A stretch of 64,000 nucleotides of DNA from Actinospineispora spinosispora DSM 44797 (GTDB lineage: Bacteria; Actinomycetota; Actinomycetes; Mycobacteriales; Pseudonocardiaceae), in assembly GCF_000429025.1 (NCBI RefSeq), contig NZ_KE386835.1:564014-628013 (forward strand), in the 5' to 3' direction. The translations under genes were made by a program, and so were the position numbers. Position 1 is the first letter of the stretch. Each line of letters begins with the position of its first letter. This document shows positions 36,201 to 45,154 of this stretch, piece after piece. Under the pieces are notes generated by a model that did not search any database, had not been told where the DNA came from, and worked only from the letters and a program-made list of their open reading frames with translations.

Positions 36201-37027
36201 GCGTCGAACGCGGTGGCCCGGGAGACGTGTTCCCAGGCCGTCAGGTCCGAGCCGCGCCCGGCCAGCTCGGTACGGATGCCGTCCACCGCGTCCGCACCCA
36301 GCGCCAGACGCAGCGGCGGGTCGTCGGAGTCGAGAGCGGTGAGGATCGCGGCCGCCGCCTTCACCGGGTCGCCCGCTTGCTCGCCGTCGCCGGTGGTGAC
36401 GTACTGCCTGATCGGACCGACCGTGTCGGCGTACTCGGGCATCTCGGCCGACAGGTACGCCGCGCCGGGATTGAACAGACCGGTGCGGAAGGCGCCCGGC
36501 TCGACGATCAGGAACCGCACGCCGAAGTCGACCTCCTGCGCGAGGGACTGGGTCAGACCCTCCAGCGCGAACTTGGTCGCGCAGTACGCGCCGAAGCCGG
36601 ACGAGGTGGTCTGCCCGCCGACACTGGACATCTGGACGACCGCGCCTCCCCCGGCGCGCCGCATGTGCGGCAGCACCGCCTTGGTGAGCGCGGCCGGGCC
36701 GAAGAAGTGCAGGTCGAACAGGTAACGCAGCTCCTCGGAGGTGGTCTCCTCCAGCGCCCCCACCTGGGTGCGCCCGGCGTTGTTGACCAGCACGTCGATG
36801 CGCCCGTGCCGTGCCACGACCTCGTCGACGACCGACGGCGCATCCGGCGAGGTCACGTCGAGCCGGATCGAGTCGACCCTGCCGGGGTACGCATCGGCCA
36901 GGTCGTCCAGCGCGCCGGCGCGGCGGGCCGCACCGACCACCGTGTCCCCCGCGCCGAGCGCCGCCTCCGCGATGGCCCGGCCCAAGCCGCTGCTGGCACC
37001 GGTGACCAACCAGATCCGCTCCGCCAT
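36197..37027 (-). CDS. Short-chain dehydrogenase/reductase
   Basis: NAD(P)-dependent oxidoreductase, 276 residues. Rossmann motif TGASSGLG (about 10-16), NNAG (82-85), and catalytic Ser135, Tyr148 and Lys152 (AYCATK) are intact. The start residues MAERIWLVTGASSG are typical of classical SDRs acting on ketones or alcohols; substrate unknown. It overlaps the DUF1330 stop and lies two bases upstream of the membrane protein. Confidence 0.9.
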   Translation of the reverse strand: MAERIWLVTGASSGLGRAIAEAALGAGDTVVGAARRAGALDDLADAYPGRVDSIRLDVTSPDAPSVVDEVVARHGRIDVLVNNAGRTQVGALEETTSEELRYLFDLHFFGPAALTKAVLPHMRRAGGGAVVQMSSVGGQTTSSGFGAYCATKFALEGLTQSLAQEVDFGVRFLIVEPGAFRTGLFNPGAAYLSAEMPEYADTVGPIRQYVTTGDGEQAGDPVKAAAAILTALDSDDPPLRLALGADAVDGIRTELAGRGSDLTAWEHVSRATAFDA

Positions 37028-37028
37028 G

Positions 37029-37427
37029 TCAGCCGAGCCCGCCCTTCTGGTCGAACCGGTCCGGGATGACCAGGTGCAGGATGAATCCGACGATCGCCAT
37101 CACGATCGCACCGAAGAACGCCGCGACGAAGCCACTCACCTCGAACGGCAGCCCGACCTGGTCGGCGATCCAGCCGACCAGCAGGAACAGCAGCGCGTTG
37201 ACGATCAACCCGATCAGCCCGAGGGTCAGCAGGTAGAACGCACAGCCGATCGTCTTGATGACCGGCTTGATCACGGCGTTGACCAGGCCGAAGATGACCG
37301 CCACGAGCACCAGCGTGCCGATCCAGGTGCCCTGGTCGGACCCGCCGACCGCGATGCCGGGGATCACCAGCGTGCAGACCCACAGCGCGATCGCGTTGAC
37401 GACGACCTTGAGTACGAGCGCCAGCAT
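37029..37427 (-). CDS. Phage-holin-family (DUF360-like) membrane protein
   Basis: 132 residues with four predicted membrane helices (about 5-24, 34-54, 60-82 and 90-118) and a short basic end. The pattern PVIKTIGCAFYLLTLGLIGLIVNALLF matches the Phage_holin_4_2 family, whose bacterial members are usually unlinked to phages. It overlaps the serine hydrolase stop by one base (TGATG), so the two are translated together, and ends just before the SDR gene. Confidence 0.85.
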   Translation of the reverse strand: MLALVLKVVVNAIALWVCTLVIPGIAVGGSDQGTWIGTLVLVAVIFGLVNAVIKPVIKTIGCAFYLLTLGLIGLIVNALLFLLVGWIADQVGLPFEVSGFVAAFFGAIVMAIVGFILHLVIPDRFDQKGGLG

Positions 37428-38662
37428 CAGTCCACCACCGCCTGGTAGACCAGCGTGCGCAGCTGCGATCTGATCGGGTGCGTACTGGACGGCAGCAGCT
37501 GGGTGAAGAACAGCGCGGTCAGCTCCTCGGCGGGATCGACCCAGAACGCGGTGCTCGCCGCGCCACCCCAGGCGAACTCTCCGGGGCTGCTGAGCACCTT
37601 GCCCTCGGCCGCGTCGATGACGACGGAGAATCCCAGACCGAACCCGGTGCCGAGCAGCGGGGATTCGGCGAACAGCGGGCGGCCGAACTCCTCCAGGTCG
37701 GCGCCGCCGGGCAGGTGGTTCTGCGTCATGTAGTCGACCGTGCGGCTGCCCAGCAGACGGGTGCCGTCCAGCTCGCCGCCGTTCAGCAGCATCTGGGTGA
37801 AGCGGTGGTAGTCGGCGGCGGTGGACACCAGGCCGCCACCACCGGACAGGCAGGTCGGCGGGGTCAGCACGGCGTCGCCCATCGCCTTGTTCCGGATGAA
37901 CCGGCCGGTCTGCGGGTTCGGGCTGTACAGCGCGGCGAGCCGCTCGACGTTCTGTTCGGACACCGAGAAGGACGTGTCGGTCATGCCGAGCGGTTCGAGG
38001 ATCCGCTGGGCGAAGAACTCGTCGAGAGACTGCCCGGAGGCGACCTCGACGACGCGGCCCAGCACGTCGGTCGAGACCGAGTAGTTCCATTCGGCGCTGG
38101 GCTGGAACGCCAGCGGCATGCCGGCCCACGCGTCGCAGGCGCCGGCGAGGTCGACCCCCTTGGGAACGCCCCACTCGTAGCCGTGCGCGCGGTAGATCGC
38201 GTCGGTCGGGTGTGTGTGGTGGAAGCCGTAGGTCAGGCCCGAGGTGTGGGTCAGCAGGTGCCAGACCCGCATCGGCTCGGTGATCGGCACGGTCACCGGC
38301 TTCATCGCCGAGCCCTTGATGTACACCCGGCCAGCGCCGAACGCCGGGATGTAGCGGCTGACCGGGTCGTTCAGCTCGATCAGACCCTCTTCGACCAGCA
38401 TCATCACCGCGACCGAGGTGATCGGCTTGGTCATCGAGTAGATGCGCCACAGCGTGTCGGCCTGGACCGGCAGGTCGGCCTCGGCGTCACGCTGGCCGTG
38501 CATGCCGACGTGCGCGATCTTGCCGCCCCTGGTCACCACCGCCGACCAGCCGGCCAACCGGCCGTCCTCGACGTAACGCTGGAAGTGTCGGTCGATCCGG
38601 GACAGCCGATCGGCGTCCAGCCCGACCTCACTCGGATCGATCTCCGGTGTCAGCTCAGCCAC
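37427..38662 (-). CDS. Serine hydrolase, class C beta-lactamase fold
   Basis: 411 residues. The SxxK catalytic motif is SMTK at residues 76-79, the YxS/N-type motif is in WNYSVST, and the third is near FAWGGAAST, so it belongs to the esterase EstB/PBP-like group rather than true beta-lactamases (no KTG). GTG at 38662 chosen because homologue-like text (AELTPEIDPSEVGLDADRL) begins there; another GTG four codons upstream is possible. No signal peptide, so cytosolic. Translated in front of the holin-like gene. Confidence 0.88.
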   Translation of the reverse strand: MAELTPEIDPSEVGLDADRLSRIDRHFQRYVEDGRLAGWSAVVTRGGKIAHVGMHGQRDAEADLPVQADTLWRIYSMTKPITSVAVMMLVEEGLIELNDPVSRYIPAFGAGRVYIKGSAMKPVTVPITEPMRVWHLLTHTSGLTYGFHHTHPTDAIYRAHGYEWGVPKGVDLAGACDAWAGMPLAFQPSAEWNYSVSTDVLGRVVEVASGQSLDEFFAQRILEPLGMTDTSFSVSEQNVERLAALYSPNPQTGRFIRNKAMGDAVLTPPTCLSGGGGLVSTAADYHRFTQMLLNGGELDGTRLLGSRTVDYMTQNHLPGGADLEEFGRPLFAESPLLGTGFGLGFSVVIDAAEGKVLSSPGEFAWGGAASTAFWVDPAEELTALFFTQLLPSSTHPIRSQLRTLVYQAVVD

Positions 38663-38734
38663 GAATCCGGACACTACATCCGCCAGGTGACAACGCGCTG
38701 AATTCACTCGGTCCGAGTGCGCTAAGTTGCGGGC

Positions 38735-39136
38735 GTGGCGACCACATGGCTTGATCTCATCGGTTACGTCCGGGTGCGGTACGAGATCTTCCAGCAGACC
38801 GACCGGACCCTGCGCTTCCACCTCCCTACGGAGGGCGACCGCACGCAACGGGTCGCGGTGCACCACCTGGATCCCGAGGGCACGTCGGACGAGTCCGGCT
38901 GGATCATGATCGAGTCCGCGATCGCCAAGGCCGACGACGTCGACCTGCGTCGGCTGCTGGAGCTGGCCGGCAAGTCGGTCGTCGGTGGCGTGGTGATCGC
39001 CGACGGCGTCGCGCTGTTCCGGCACTCGGCCAGCCTGTCCGACATGTCGCTCGGCGGCTTCGACCAGCCGTTCCAGCTGGTCGTGAAGGGCGCGGACGCC
39101 CTCGAACACGAACTCACCGGCGAAGACCGTTTCTAA
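38735..39136 (+). CDS. YbjN/T3SS-chaperone-like hypothetical protein
   Basis: 133 residues, GTG start, no signal or TM segment. Alternating hydrophobic strands with a helical C-terminus and the motif DEPFQLV-like (FDQPFQLVVKGADALEHELTG) recall the YbjN-type peptide-binding fold widespread in actinobacteria. I cannot assign a role. It is divergent from the serine hydrolase and stops immediately before a perfect palindrome. Confidence 0.72.
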   Translation: MATTWLDLIGYVRVRYEIFQQTDRTLRFHLPTEGDRTQRVAVHHLDPEGTSDESGWIMIESAIAKADDVDLRRLLELAGKSVVGGVVIADGVALFRHSASLSDMSLGGFDQPFQLVVKGADALEHELTGEDRF

Positions 39137-39182
39137 CCCGTGAGTGGCGAGTGGTCCTATAGGACCACTCGCCACTCACGGG
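39137..39182. terminator. GTGAGTG-family hairpin
   Basis: Perfect 46 bp palindrome: arms CCCGTGAGTGGCGAGTGGTC around CTATAG, with no loop mismatch. It lies between two converging genes and its interior is identical to that at 55706-55747. Confidence 0.9.
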
Positions 39183-39185
39183 GTT

Positions 39186-40100
39186 TTACCTGCGCAGACC
39201 TGCGACCAGGACCGCGAGGCACAGCAGGCCGGCGCCCACCGCCTCGACGAGGGTCAGGTGTTCGCCGAGCACCAGAACGCCCAGCAGCGTCGCGGTGACC
39301 GGTTCGAGGACCGCGACGACCGCCGCCGAGCTCGCGCTCACGCCGCGTTGCAGCCCGAGGAAGAACAGCGCGTAGGCCAGCGCCGTCGGGATCCAGGCGA
39401 AGTAGAGCAGTAGGCCCACCGACGCCGTGTCCGGCGCGAACCCCATTCCCACGGTCGGCACGCTGACGGCGGTGAGCAGCACCGCGCCGACGGTGAAGCC
39501 GTAGCCGACCGTCGCGCGAGCGTCCAACCCCGGTACGGGCCGCCTGGTGACCAGCGTCAACGCGGCGAACCCTGCCGCCGAGACGACCGCGAGCACGGCT
39601 CCGAGCAGCAACCCCGCGCCAGCGCCGTCGCCGGGCACGCCGACGAGCAGACCGAGGCCGAGCAGCGCGAGCGCGATGGCGGTCAGTGACCCTGTGCTCG
39701 GTCGTCGCCGCTGCTGCACAGTCTCCGCGACGATCACCAGTACCGGCGCCGAACCGAGGGTGATCAGAGTGGCCACCGCGACGTTGGTGAACGCCACAGC
39801 GGCGAAGTAGCAGGCCTGGTACAGCGCGCTCAGCGCCCCGACGGCCAGGACCCGCACCGAGGCGGACCGGCCGAGCCGGGGCAACCGGCCGAGGCAGGCC
39901 AACGCGACCAGCAGCGAGAGCCCGCCGCCGAGGAGCCGGTAGGTGGCGATGGCCAGCGGGTCGAGCCCGGCGACCTTGCCGAGCAGCGCGCCGGTCAGGC
40001 CGCCGGTGCCCCACAGCAGGCCGGCGCCGACGACGCACCAGAGGTCACGGGCGGAGGTGGACGGGCGCGCGACGGCGCCGGAAGAACAGGACGTGGACAT
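39186..40100 (-). CDS. EamA family drug/metabolite exporter
   Basis: 304 residues from the ATG at 40100, preceded by GCAGGAGC. Ten predicted membrane helices in two EamA repeats (about 20-145 and 165-300), as in RhaT/YdcZ-type transporters. Substrate not predictable. Start codon choice: the longer in-frame start would add a low-complexity segment. Divergent from the dehydrogenase across a 290 bp gap. Confidence 0.88.
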   Translation of the reverse strand: MSTSCSSGAVARPSTSARDLWCVVGAGLLWGTGGLTGALLGKVAGLDPLAIATYRLLGGGLSLLVALACLGRLPRLGRSASVRVLAVGALSALYQACYFAAVAFTNVAVATLITLGSAPVLVIVAETVQQRRRPSTGSLTAIALALLGLGLLVGVPGDGAGAGLLLGAVLAVVSAAGFAALTLVTRRPVPGLDARATVGYGFTVGAVLLTAVSVPTVGMGFAPDTASVGLLLYFAWIPTALAYALFFLGLQRGVSASSAAVVAVLEPVTATLLGVLVLGEHLTLVEAVGAGLLCLAVLVAGLRR

Positions 40101-40389
40101 GCATGCTCCTGCGACAGGAATGAACGGATGGTCGCGGAAGCGGGCGCACCGAAGGCCGAGCCACGGCATGGGAAGCCGGAAACGAACGCGGAGTCAGACC
40201 GCGCCGAGGGTGATGAGCCCGCTCAGGAGGCGGGCGGCGGAGTGATCGGGAAGCACCGGTGCACGGACCGCACGCTACCCCGCCGCCGGGTGGCGATGCG
40301 AACACCTTTTCGCAGGATGAGACGACCGACCCGGTCGCATGCGGCCACCGTGAGCTACATCACCTCACGAGCGCATTGGAGAGTCCGAG
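40101..40389. promoter_or_regulatory. Gene-free divergent region, EamA / dehydrogenase
   Basis: No coding region is supported. It contains CACCGGTGCACGG and several GC-rich pairings but no recognised riboswitch or operator; only the two outward promoters are expected here. Confidence 0.4.
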
Positions 40390-41433
40390 ATGAAGGCGCT
40401 GGTCTATCACGGTCCCGGCCAGAAATCCTGGGACGAGGTCCCGGACCCGACGGTGTCCGAACCCACCGACGTCATCGTCCAGATCGACACGACCACGATC
40501 TGCGGCACCGACCTGCACATCCTCAAGGGCGACGTGCCCGCGGTGACGCCCGGCAGGCTGCTCGGTCACGAAGCCGTGGCGACGGTCGTGGCCACCGGTT
40601 CGGCGGTGAACTCGCTCGCGGAGGGCGACCGGATCCTGGTGCCCGCGATCACCTCGTGCGGCCGGTGCGCGAACTGCAAGCGCGCGATGCCCAGCCACTG
40701 CCTGACCGTGGGCGGCGTCGGCTGGATCTTCGGCCATCTGATCGACGGCACGCAGGCCGAGTACACCCGGGTGCCCTATGCCGAGACAAGCGTCCACCGG
40801 CTGCCGAGTGGTGTCACCGATGTCCAGGCGCTGTTCCTCGCCGACATCCTGCCCACCGGTTACGAGGTGGGAATCCGCAACGGGCAGGTCAAACCGGGTG
40901 ACACGGTCGCCGTGGTCGGGGCCGGACCGGTCGGGCTCGCCGCGATCATGACCGCCGGGCTGCACGGCGCGAGCCGGGTCGTCGCCATCGACAAGGTCGC
41001 GTCGCGGCTCGAACACGCGAAGCAGTTCGGCGCCGGGTACACGATCAACGCCGACGACGACGTGGACGCCGCGCTGGCCGAGCTGACCGACGGCCAGGGC
41101 GTCGACGTGGCGATCGAGGCGGTCGGCGTCCCGGAGACGTTCGAGACGTGCGCGCGGATCGTCCGGCCCGGCGGCGTGATCGCCAACATCGGCGTGCACG
41201 GCGCGCCCGCGACACTGCACCTCGAGGAGCTCTGGATCAAGAACATCACCATCACGACCGGCCTGGTCGACACGGTCACCGTGCCGATGCTGCTGTCACT
41301 GGTCCGGGACGGCCGGCTGCCCGCGGAGATGTTCGGCACGCACGAGTTCGCGCTGGGCGCGATCCTCGACGCCTACGACGTGTTCGCCAACGCCGGCGAG
41401 CACAACGCACTGAAGGTGGTCCTCAAGCGCTGA
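40390..41433 (+). CDS. Zinc-dependent alcohol dehydrogenase
   Basis: 347 residues, medium-chain dehydrogenase. Catalytic zinc ligands Cys38 (TICGTDLH) and His60-Glu61 (LLGHEAV) and the structural zinc cluster SCGRCANCKRAMPSHC are complete; the Rossmann motif is VGAGPVGLAA. The order resembles the alcohol/sorbitol-type ADH clade. ATG preceded by GGAGAG. Followed by a small SnoaL-like gene in the same direction. Confidence 0.92.
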   Translation: MKALVYHGPGQKSWDEVPDPTVSEPTDVIVQIDTTTICGTDLHILKGDVPAVTPGRLLGHEAVATVVATGSAVNSLAEGDRILVPAITSCGRCANCKRAMPSHCLTVGGVGWIFGHLIDGTQAEYTRVPYAETSVHRLPSGVTDVQALFLADILPTGYEVGIRNGQVKPGDTVAVVGAGPVGLAAIMTAGLHGASRVVAIDKVASRLEHAKQFGAGYTINADDDVDAALAELTDGQGVDVAIEAVGVPETFETCARIVRPGGVIANIGVHGAPATLHLEELWIKNITITTGLVDTVTVPMLLSLVRDGRLPAEMFGTHEFALGAILDAYDVFANAGEHNALKVVLKR

Positions 41434-41524
41434 TCCCATTACCTCTGAGGGAATCGATTTGCCTCACCATGGCTGCCAACCTGGTGTCACCCGCAAGACG
41501 ACGGACGACGCCAGGGAGGCAGCC

Positions 41525-41893
41525 ATGAGCACCGATCTTCAGAACCTTGCCGAGCGCTACATCGACGTGTGGAACGAAACCGACCCGGCCGCGCGCCGAT
41601 CGAAGATCGACGAGCTGTACAGCGCCGAGGCCGGCTACACGGACCCGCTGGTCGACGCCCGGGGAGTCGAGGCGATCGACACGACGATCGCGGCCGTCCA
41701 GCAACAGTTCGCCGGACTGGTGTTCAGCCTCGCGGGCCCGGTCGACGCCCACCACAACACCGCGCGCTTCCAGTGGAACCTGGGCGCGCCCGGCGCGGAG
41801 GAGCCTCTGGTGGTCGGCTTCGACGTGGCGGTCGCGGAGAACGGCAAGCTCGCGGCCGTCTACGGCTTCCTGGACAAGGTTCCTGCCTCGTGA
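41525..41893 (+). CDS. SnoaL-like nuclear-transport-factor-2 fold protein
   Basis: 122 residues, start MSTDLQNLAERYIDVWNE with GGAGG upstream. SnoaL-like fold of the NTF2 superfamily (DLQNLAERYIDVWNETDP helix, then AGYTDPLVDARG and FQWNLGAPGAEEPLVVGFDV strands). Ligand or reaction unknown. Directly upstream of the second copy of the large repeat. Confidence 0.82.
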   Translation: MSTDLQNLAERYIDVWNETDPAARRSKIDELYSAEAGYTDPLVDARGVEAIDTTIAAVQQQFAGLVFSLAGPVDAHHNTARFQWNLGAPGAEEPLVVGFDVAVAENGKLAAVYGFLDKVPAS

Positions 41894-41910
41894 GCTTGCG
41901 CGGGGGTTGC

Positions 41911-42593
41911 ATCCCCGCTGGCCATCCAGTGTCTTGGCGTGGCCGCCCGCTATCAACCCCCGGCTGACGCCGGCCTCGCGCTGGCTCCTGGTTGCGCGGG
42001 TTCGGGGGCGAGGTTTCAGGGTTGACAGCGGGCGGCCACGCCAAGTGCTTTGCCAGGATCGCGGGGGAAGGGGAGCTCTGCGGCGCTGTTGTTGGTCACG
42101 GCTGCGCCGCGCCCCCCACGGTCTCCGGGTGACCACACTCGTTCTGTGCGCGTGCTCGGGGCTCAAGATCACCCCACCAGTAACACCAGCCCCATCGCGG
42201 CCAACTTTGCACGTCTACGTGCTGCGTCGCACATGTCCGGACATGTGCGACGCAGCACGTAGGTGTGCAAAGTCGACGCTGACGCCCCATCAGTCACACG
42301 AGCAACACCGAGGCGACCACAAAGCGACCACAGAGACTCATGGGACTACGCGCAACGCGCGAGGGCGCAGCCCAATGCGCAAAGAAAGCGCCATCGGCCC
42401 GCCACCACCAACGGCATGCACGCACACCACCCCCATCCCCGCGATCCTGGCTAAGCACTTGGCGTGGCCGCCCGCTGTCAACCCTGAAACCTCGCCCCCG
42501 AACTACGCGCAACCAGGAGCCTGCGCGAGGCCGGCGTCAGCCGGGGGTTGAGAGCGGGCGGCCACGCCAAGCACACTGAAAGCCAGCGGGGAT
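41911..42593. repeat. Large dispersed repeat, copy 2
   Basis: Second copy of the block at 431-1193, same orientation. Arms 41933-41959/42019-42045 and 42458-42484/42545-42571 mirror those of copy 1. It contains the 42205-42272 palindrome but lacks the one at 851-922 of copy 1. No coding frame is supported; the strip from 42594 to 42703 carries the promoter side of the next gene. Confidence 0.9.
42205..42272. repeat. TGCGTCGCA palindrome, copy d
   Basis: 68 bp palindrome with arms CTTTGCAC and GTGCAAAG, equal in design to copy a inside copy 1 of the large repeat. Confidence 0.9.
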
Positions 42594-42703
42594 GCCACCC
42601 CTTCCGAAGCTGCAAGGACCCCCGAAAGACGAAAGAGTGGTGTGGATCACCAGCGCCCGTACTAGGGTCGGAGGCTCTCAGCCCGTCCTCAGGGGGATCC
42701 GAC

Positions 42704-44143
42704 GTGAAGCGGACGTTGACACTGGTGGCCTGTGCCGGTCTGGTCGCGGCGTGCTCGACCACGCCCGCACCGCCGCCGCCCACCGCCAAGCCGGACATCC
42801 CGAGCGCCGGCGCCGCCGCGCTGGGACCGCCGCCGACGATGAAGGTGCTGGCCAGCGGGCTGTCCAACCCGTGGGAGCTGACCTGGGGGCCGGACAACTT
42901 CCTCTGGGCGACGGAGAAGACCGGCAAGCAGATCCAGCGGATCAACCCGGCGGACGGCGCGAAGTCCGTCGTGCTGGCCATCCCCGAGGTCTCCGCGAGC
43001 GGTGCGCAGGACGGGCTGCTCGGGTTGGCGTTCGCACCGGGTTCGGTGTTCGTCGCCTACGACTACGACGCCGATCCCGCCCCTCCGGTGAACCTGCGCG
43101 GCAAGATCGTCCGTTACGCCTACGACCAGGCGGGCGCGAAGCTGAGCAATCCGGTCGACGTCATGACCGACCTCCCCGCGAGCGAGGACCACAACGCCGG
43201 CCGGCTCGTGGTGAGCGCCGGCAAGCTGTACTACTCGATCGGCGACCAGGGCAACAACCAGTTCGACCGCGCGTGCGTCCCGATCCGGGCGCAGGACCTG
43301 CCGACCGACGCGCAGGTCGCGGCCAAGGACTGGAGCACCTACGTCGGCAAGACGCTGCGGATGAACTTCGACGGCACCGTCCCGACGGACAACCCGCAGA
43401 TCAAGGGCGTGCGCAGCCACGTCTTCACCTACGGCCACCGCAACCCGCAGGGTCTCGCGGCCGGCCCCGACGGCAAGCTCTTCTCCGACGAGCACGGCCC
43501 GAAGAGCGACGACGAGATCAACCTGCTGCGCCCCGGCGGCAACTACGGCTGGCCGCTCGTCGCCGGGTTCCGTGACGAGCAGTCCTACCGTTACTCGAAC
43601 TGGTCGGCGGCGCCCGGCTGCGCGGGACTGGAGTACGACGACTACGACGTGCCCGCCTCGGTGCCGAAGGGTCCGGGCGAGCTGCAGTGGAGCGACCCGA
43701 CCTACACCGAACCACTCAAGACGATCTACACCGTGCCCACCGGACACAACTTCCGGGATCCGGCGTGCGGCGAGGAGTTCGACCTGTGCTGGCCGTCGAT
43801 CGCGCCGTCCAGCCTCGACTACGTGCCCGCCGACAATGCGCCCAACCCGGCGCTGGCCAACGCGCTCCTGGTGCCGAGCCTGAAGAACGGCGCCGTCTAC
43901 GTGCTGAAACTGACCCAGGACGGCGGCTCCGTACAGGGCGACGTCCTGCAGTTGTTCCGGACCCGCAACCGCTACCGCGATGTGGCGCTGAGCCCGGACC
44001 ACACCAAGATTTACGTGGCGACCGACAGCGAGGGCAAGGCCGGTCCGCAGTCCGGCTCGGTCACCGGTGACCTGGACAATCCTGGGTCGATCCTGGAGTT
44101 CGCGCTGAACGTCCCGGGCGCCGCACCGAAGCCGGGAGGCTGA
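42704..44143 (+). CDS. PQQ-dependent sugar dehydrogenase-like lipoprotein
   Basis: 479 residues; GTG start with AGGGGGA upstream. Lipoprotein signal VKRTLTLVACAGLVAAC with Cys17 as anchor, then a Pro-rich linker and a six-bladed beta-propeller of the glucose/sorbosone dehydrogenase family: NPWELTWGPDNFLWATEK, DHNAGRL, GHRNPQGLA and DEHGP motifs are conserved, the last two binding metal and substrate. It should act outside the cytoplasm, oxidising a sugar or aldehyde with PQQ, though some relatives are not PQQ enzymes. Confidence 0.88.
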   Translation: MKRTLTLVACAGLVAACSTTPAPPPPTAKPDIPSAGAAALGPPPTMKVLASGLSNPWELTWGPDNFLWATEKTGKQIQRINPADGAKSVVLAIPEVSASGAQDGLLGLAFAPGSVFVAYDYDADPAPPVNLRGKIVRYAYDQAGAKLSNPVDVMTDLPASEDHNAGRLVVSAGKLYYSIGDQGNNQFDRACVPIRAQDLPTDAQVAAKDWSTYVGKTLRMNFDGTVPTDNPQIKGVRSHVFTYGHRNPQGLAAGPDGKLFSDEHGPKSDDEINLLRPGGNYGWPLVAGFRDEQSYRYSNWSAAPGCAGLEYDDYDVPASVPKGPGELQWSDPTYTEPLKTIYTVPTGHNFRDPACGEEFDLCWPSIAPSSLDYVPADNAPNPALANALLVPSLKNGAVYVLKLTQDGGSVQGDVLQLFRTRNRYRDVALSPDHTKIYVATDSEGKAGPQSGSVTGDLDNPGSILEFALNVPGAAPKPGG

Positions 44144-44254
44144 CCGCCCACTCACCGGGGAGAACCTTCGATTCCATACCCCGAAGTCTGGTTATCAGAT
44201 ATCCTTTCCCTCACGCCGTCGCACATGGGGGGCGCGTTGGGAGTGGACACGGCC

Positions 44255-45154
44255 ATGAGCGTGAATCGGAACAGCACCCTTCCCCCGATCGACCAGCCAC
44301 CACGACGCGGCGGGCCGACGGTGCTGCGCATCATGCTCGGCGCCCGGCTGCGCAGGCTGCGTGAGTCGAAGGAGATCACCCGGCAGGCGGCCGGGCACAC
44401 GATCCGCGCATCCGAGGCCAAGATGAGTCGCCTCGAGCTGGGCCGGGTCGGGTACAAGCTGCGTGACATCGCCGACCTGCTCACCCTGTACGGCGTCGTC
44501 GACGAGCGTCAGCGGGAGGGGTTCCTCTCGCTCGCCGACCAGGCGAACTCGCACGGCTGGTGGCACAAGTACAGCGACGTGCTCCCGCAGTGGTTCGAGC
44601 TGTACGTCGGGCTCGAGCAGGCCGCGGCGGTGATCCGCACCTACCAGGCGCAGTTCGTCCCCGGCCTGTTCCAGACCGAGCCGTACAGCCGGGCGGTCGC
44701 GCTACTCGGCCACCCCCGGCCGCGGAGCACCGACGCCGACCTGCGGGTCGACCTGCGCATGGCCAGGCAGGAGCTGCTGATCAGGCCCGAAGCACCGAGG
44801 GTCAGAGCGGTGCTCGACGAGGCGGCGTTGCGCAGGCCGGTCGGCGGCCCTGCCGTCATGCGCGATCAGCTGCGCAGGCTCATCGAGCTCAGCGAGCTGC
44901 CGAACGTGACACTGCAGGTGGCCTCCTTCCTCGCGGGTGGCCACGCGGCCGCCGGTGGGTCGTTCAGCATCCTGAGCTTCGCCGATCCGGAGCTGCCCGA
45001 CGTCGCGTACATGGAGCAGCTGACCAGCGCGGTATACCTGGACAAGAGCGGCGACCTGGACAGCTACCTGCTGGTGATGGACCAGCTGTGCGCGGAGGCC
45101 GCGTCCCCTCAGGAGACGCGGCACCTGCTGAGCACGATCCTCAAGGAGAGCTGA
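44255..45154 (+). CDS. XRE-family regulator with DUF5753
   Basis: 299 residues from the ATG at 44255 (MSVNRNSTLPP); starts at 44225 or 44243 are also in frame. An N-terminal helix-turn-helix (about 30-85; LRRLRESKEITRQAAGHTI) is followed by the DUF5753 domain (about 105-285; KYSDVLPQWFELYVGLEQAA, FVPGLFQTEPYSRAV). Such proteins are abundant in actinomycetes and usually pair with a DUF397 protein; here no DUF397 gene is next to it. It overlaps the NCS1 gene end by 14 bases, tail to tail. Confidence 0.92.
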   Translation: MSVNRNSTLPPIDQPPRRGGPTVLRIMLGARLRRLRESKEITRQAAGHTIRASEAKMSRLELGRVGYKLRDIADLLTLYGVVDERQREGFLSLADQANSHGWWHKYSDVLPQWFELYVGLEQAAAVIRTYQAQFVPGLFQTEPYSRAVALLGHPRPRSTDADLRVDLRMARQELLIRPEAPRVRAVLDEAALRRPVGGPAVMRDQLRRLIELSELPNVTLQVASFLAGGHAAAGGSFSILSFADPELPDVAYMEQLTSAVYLDKSGDLDSYLLVMDQLCAEAASPQETRHLLSTILKES

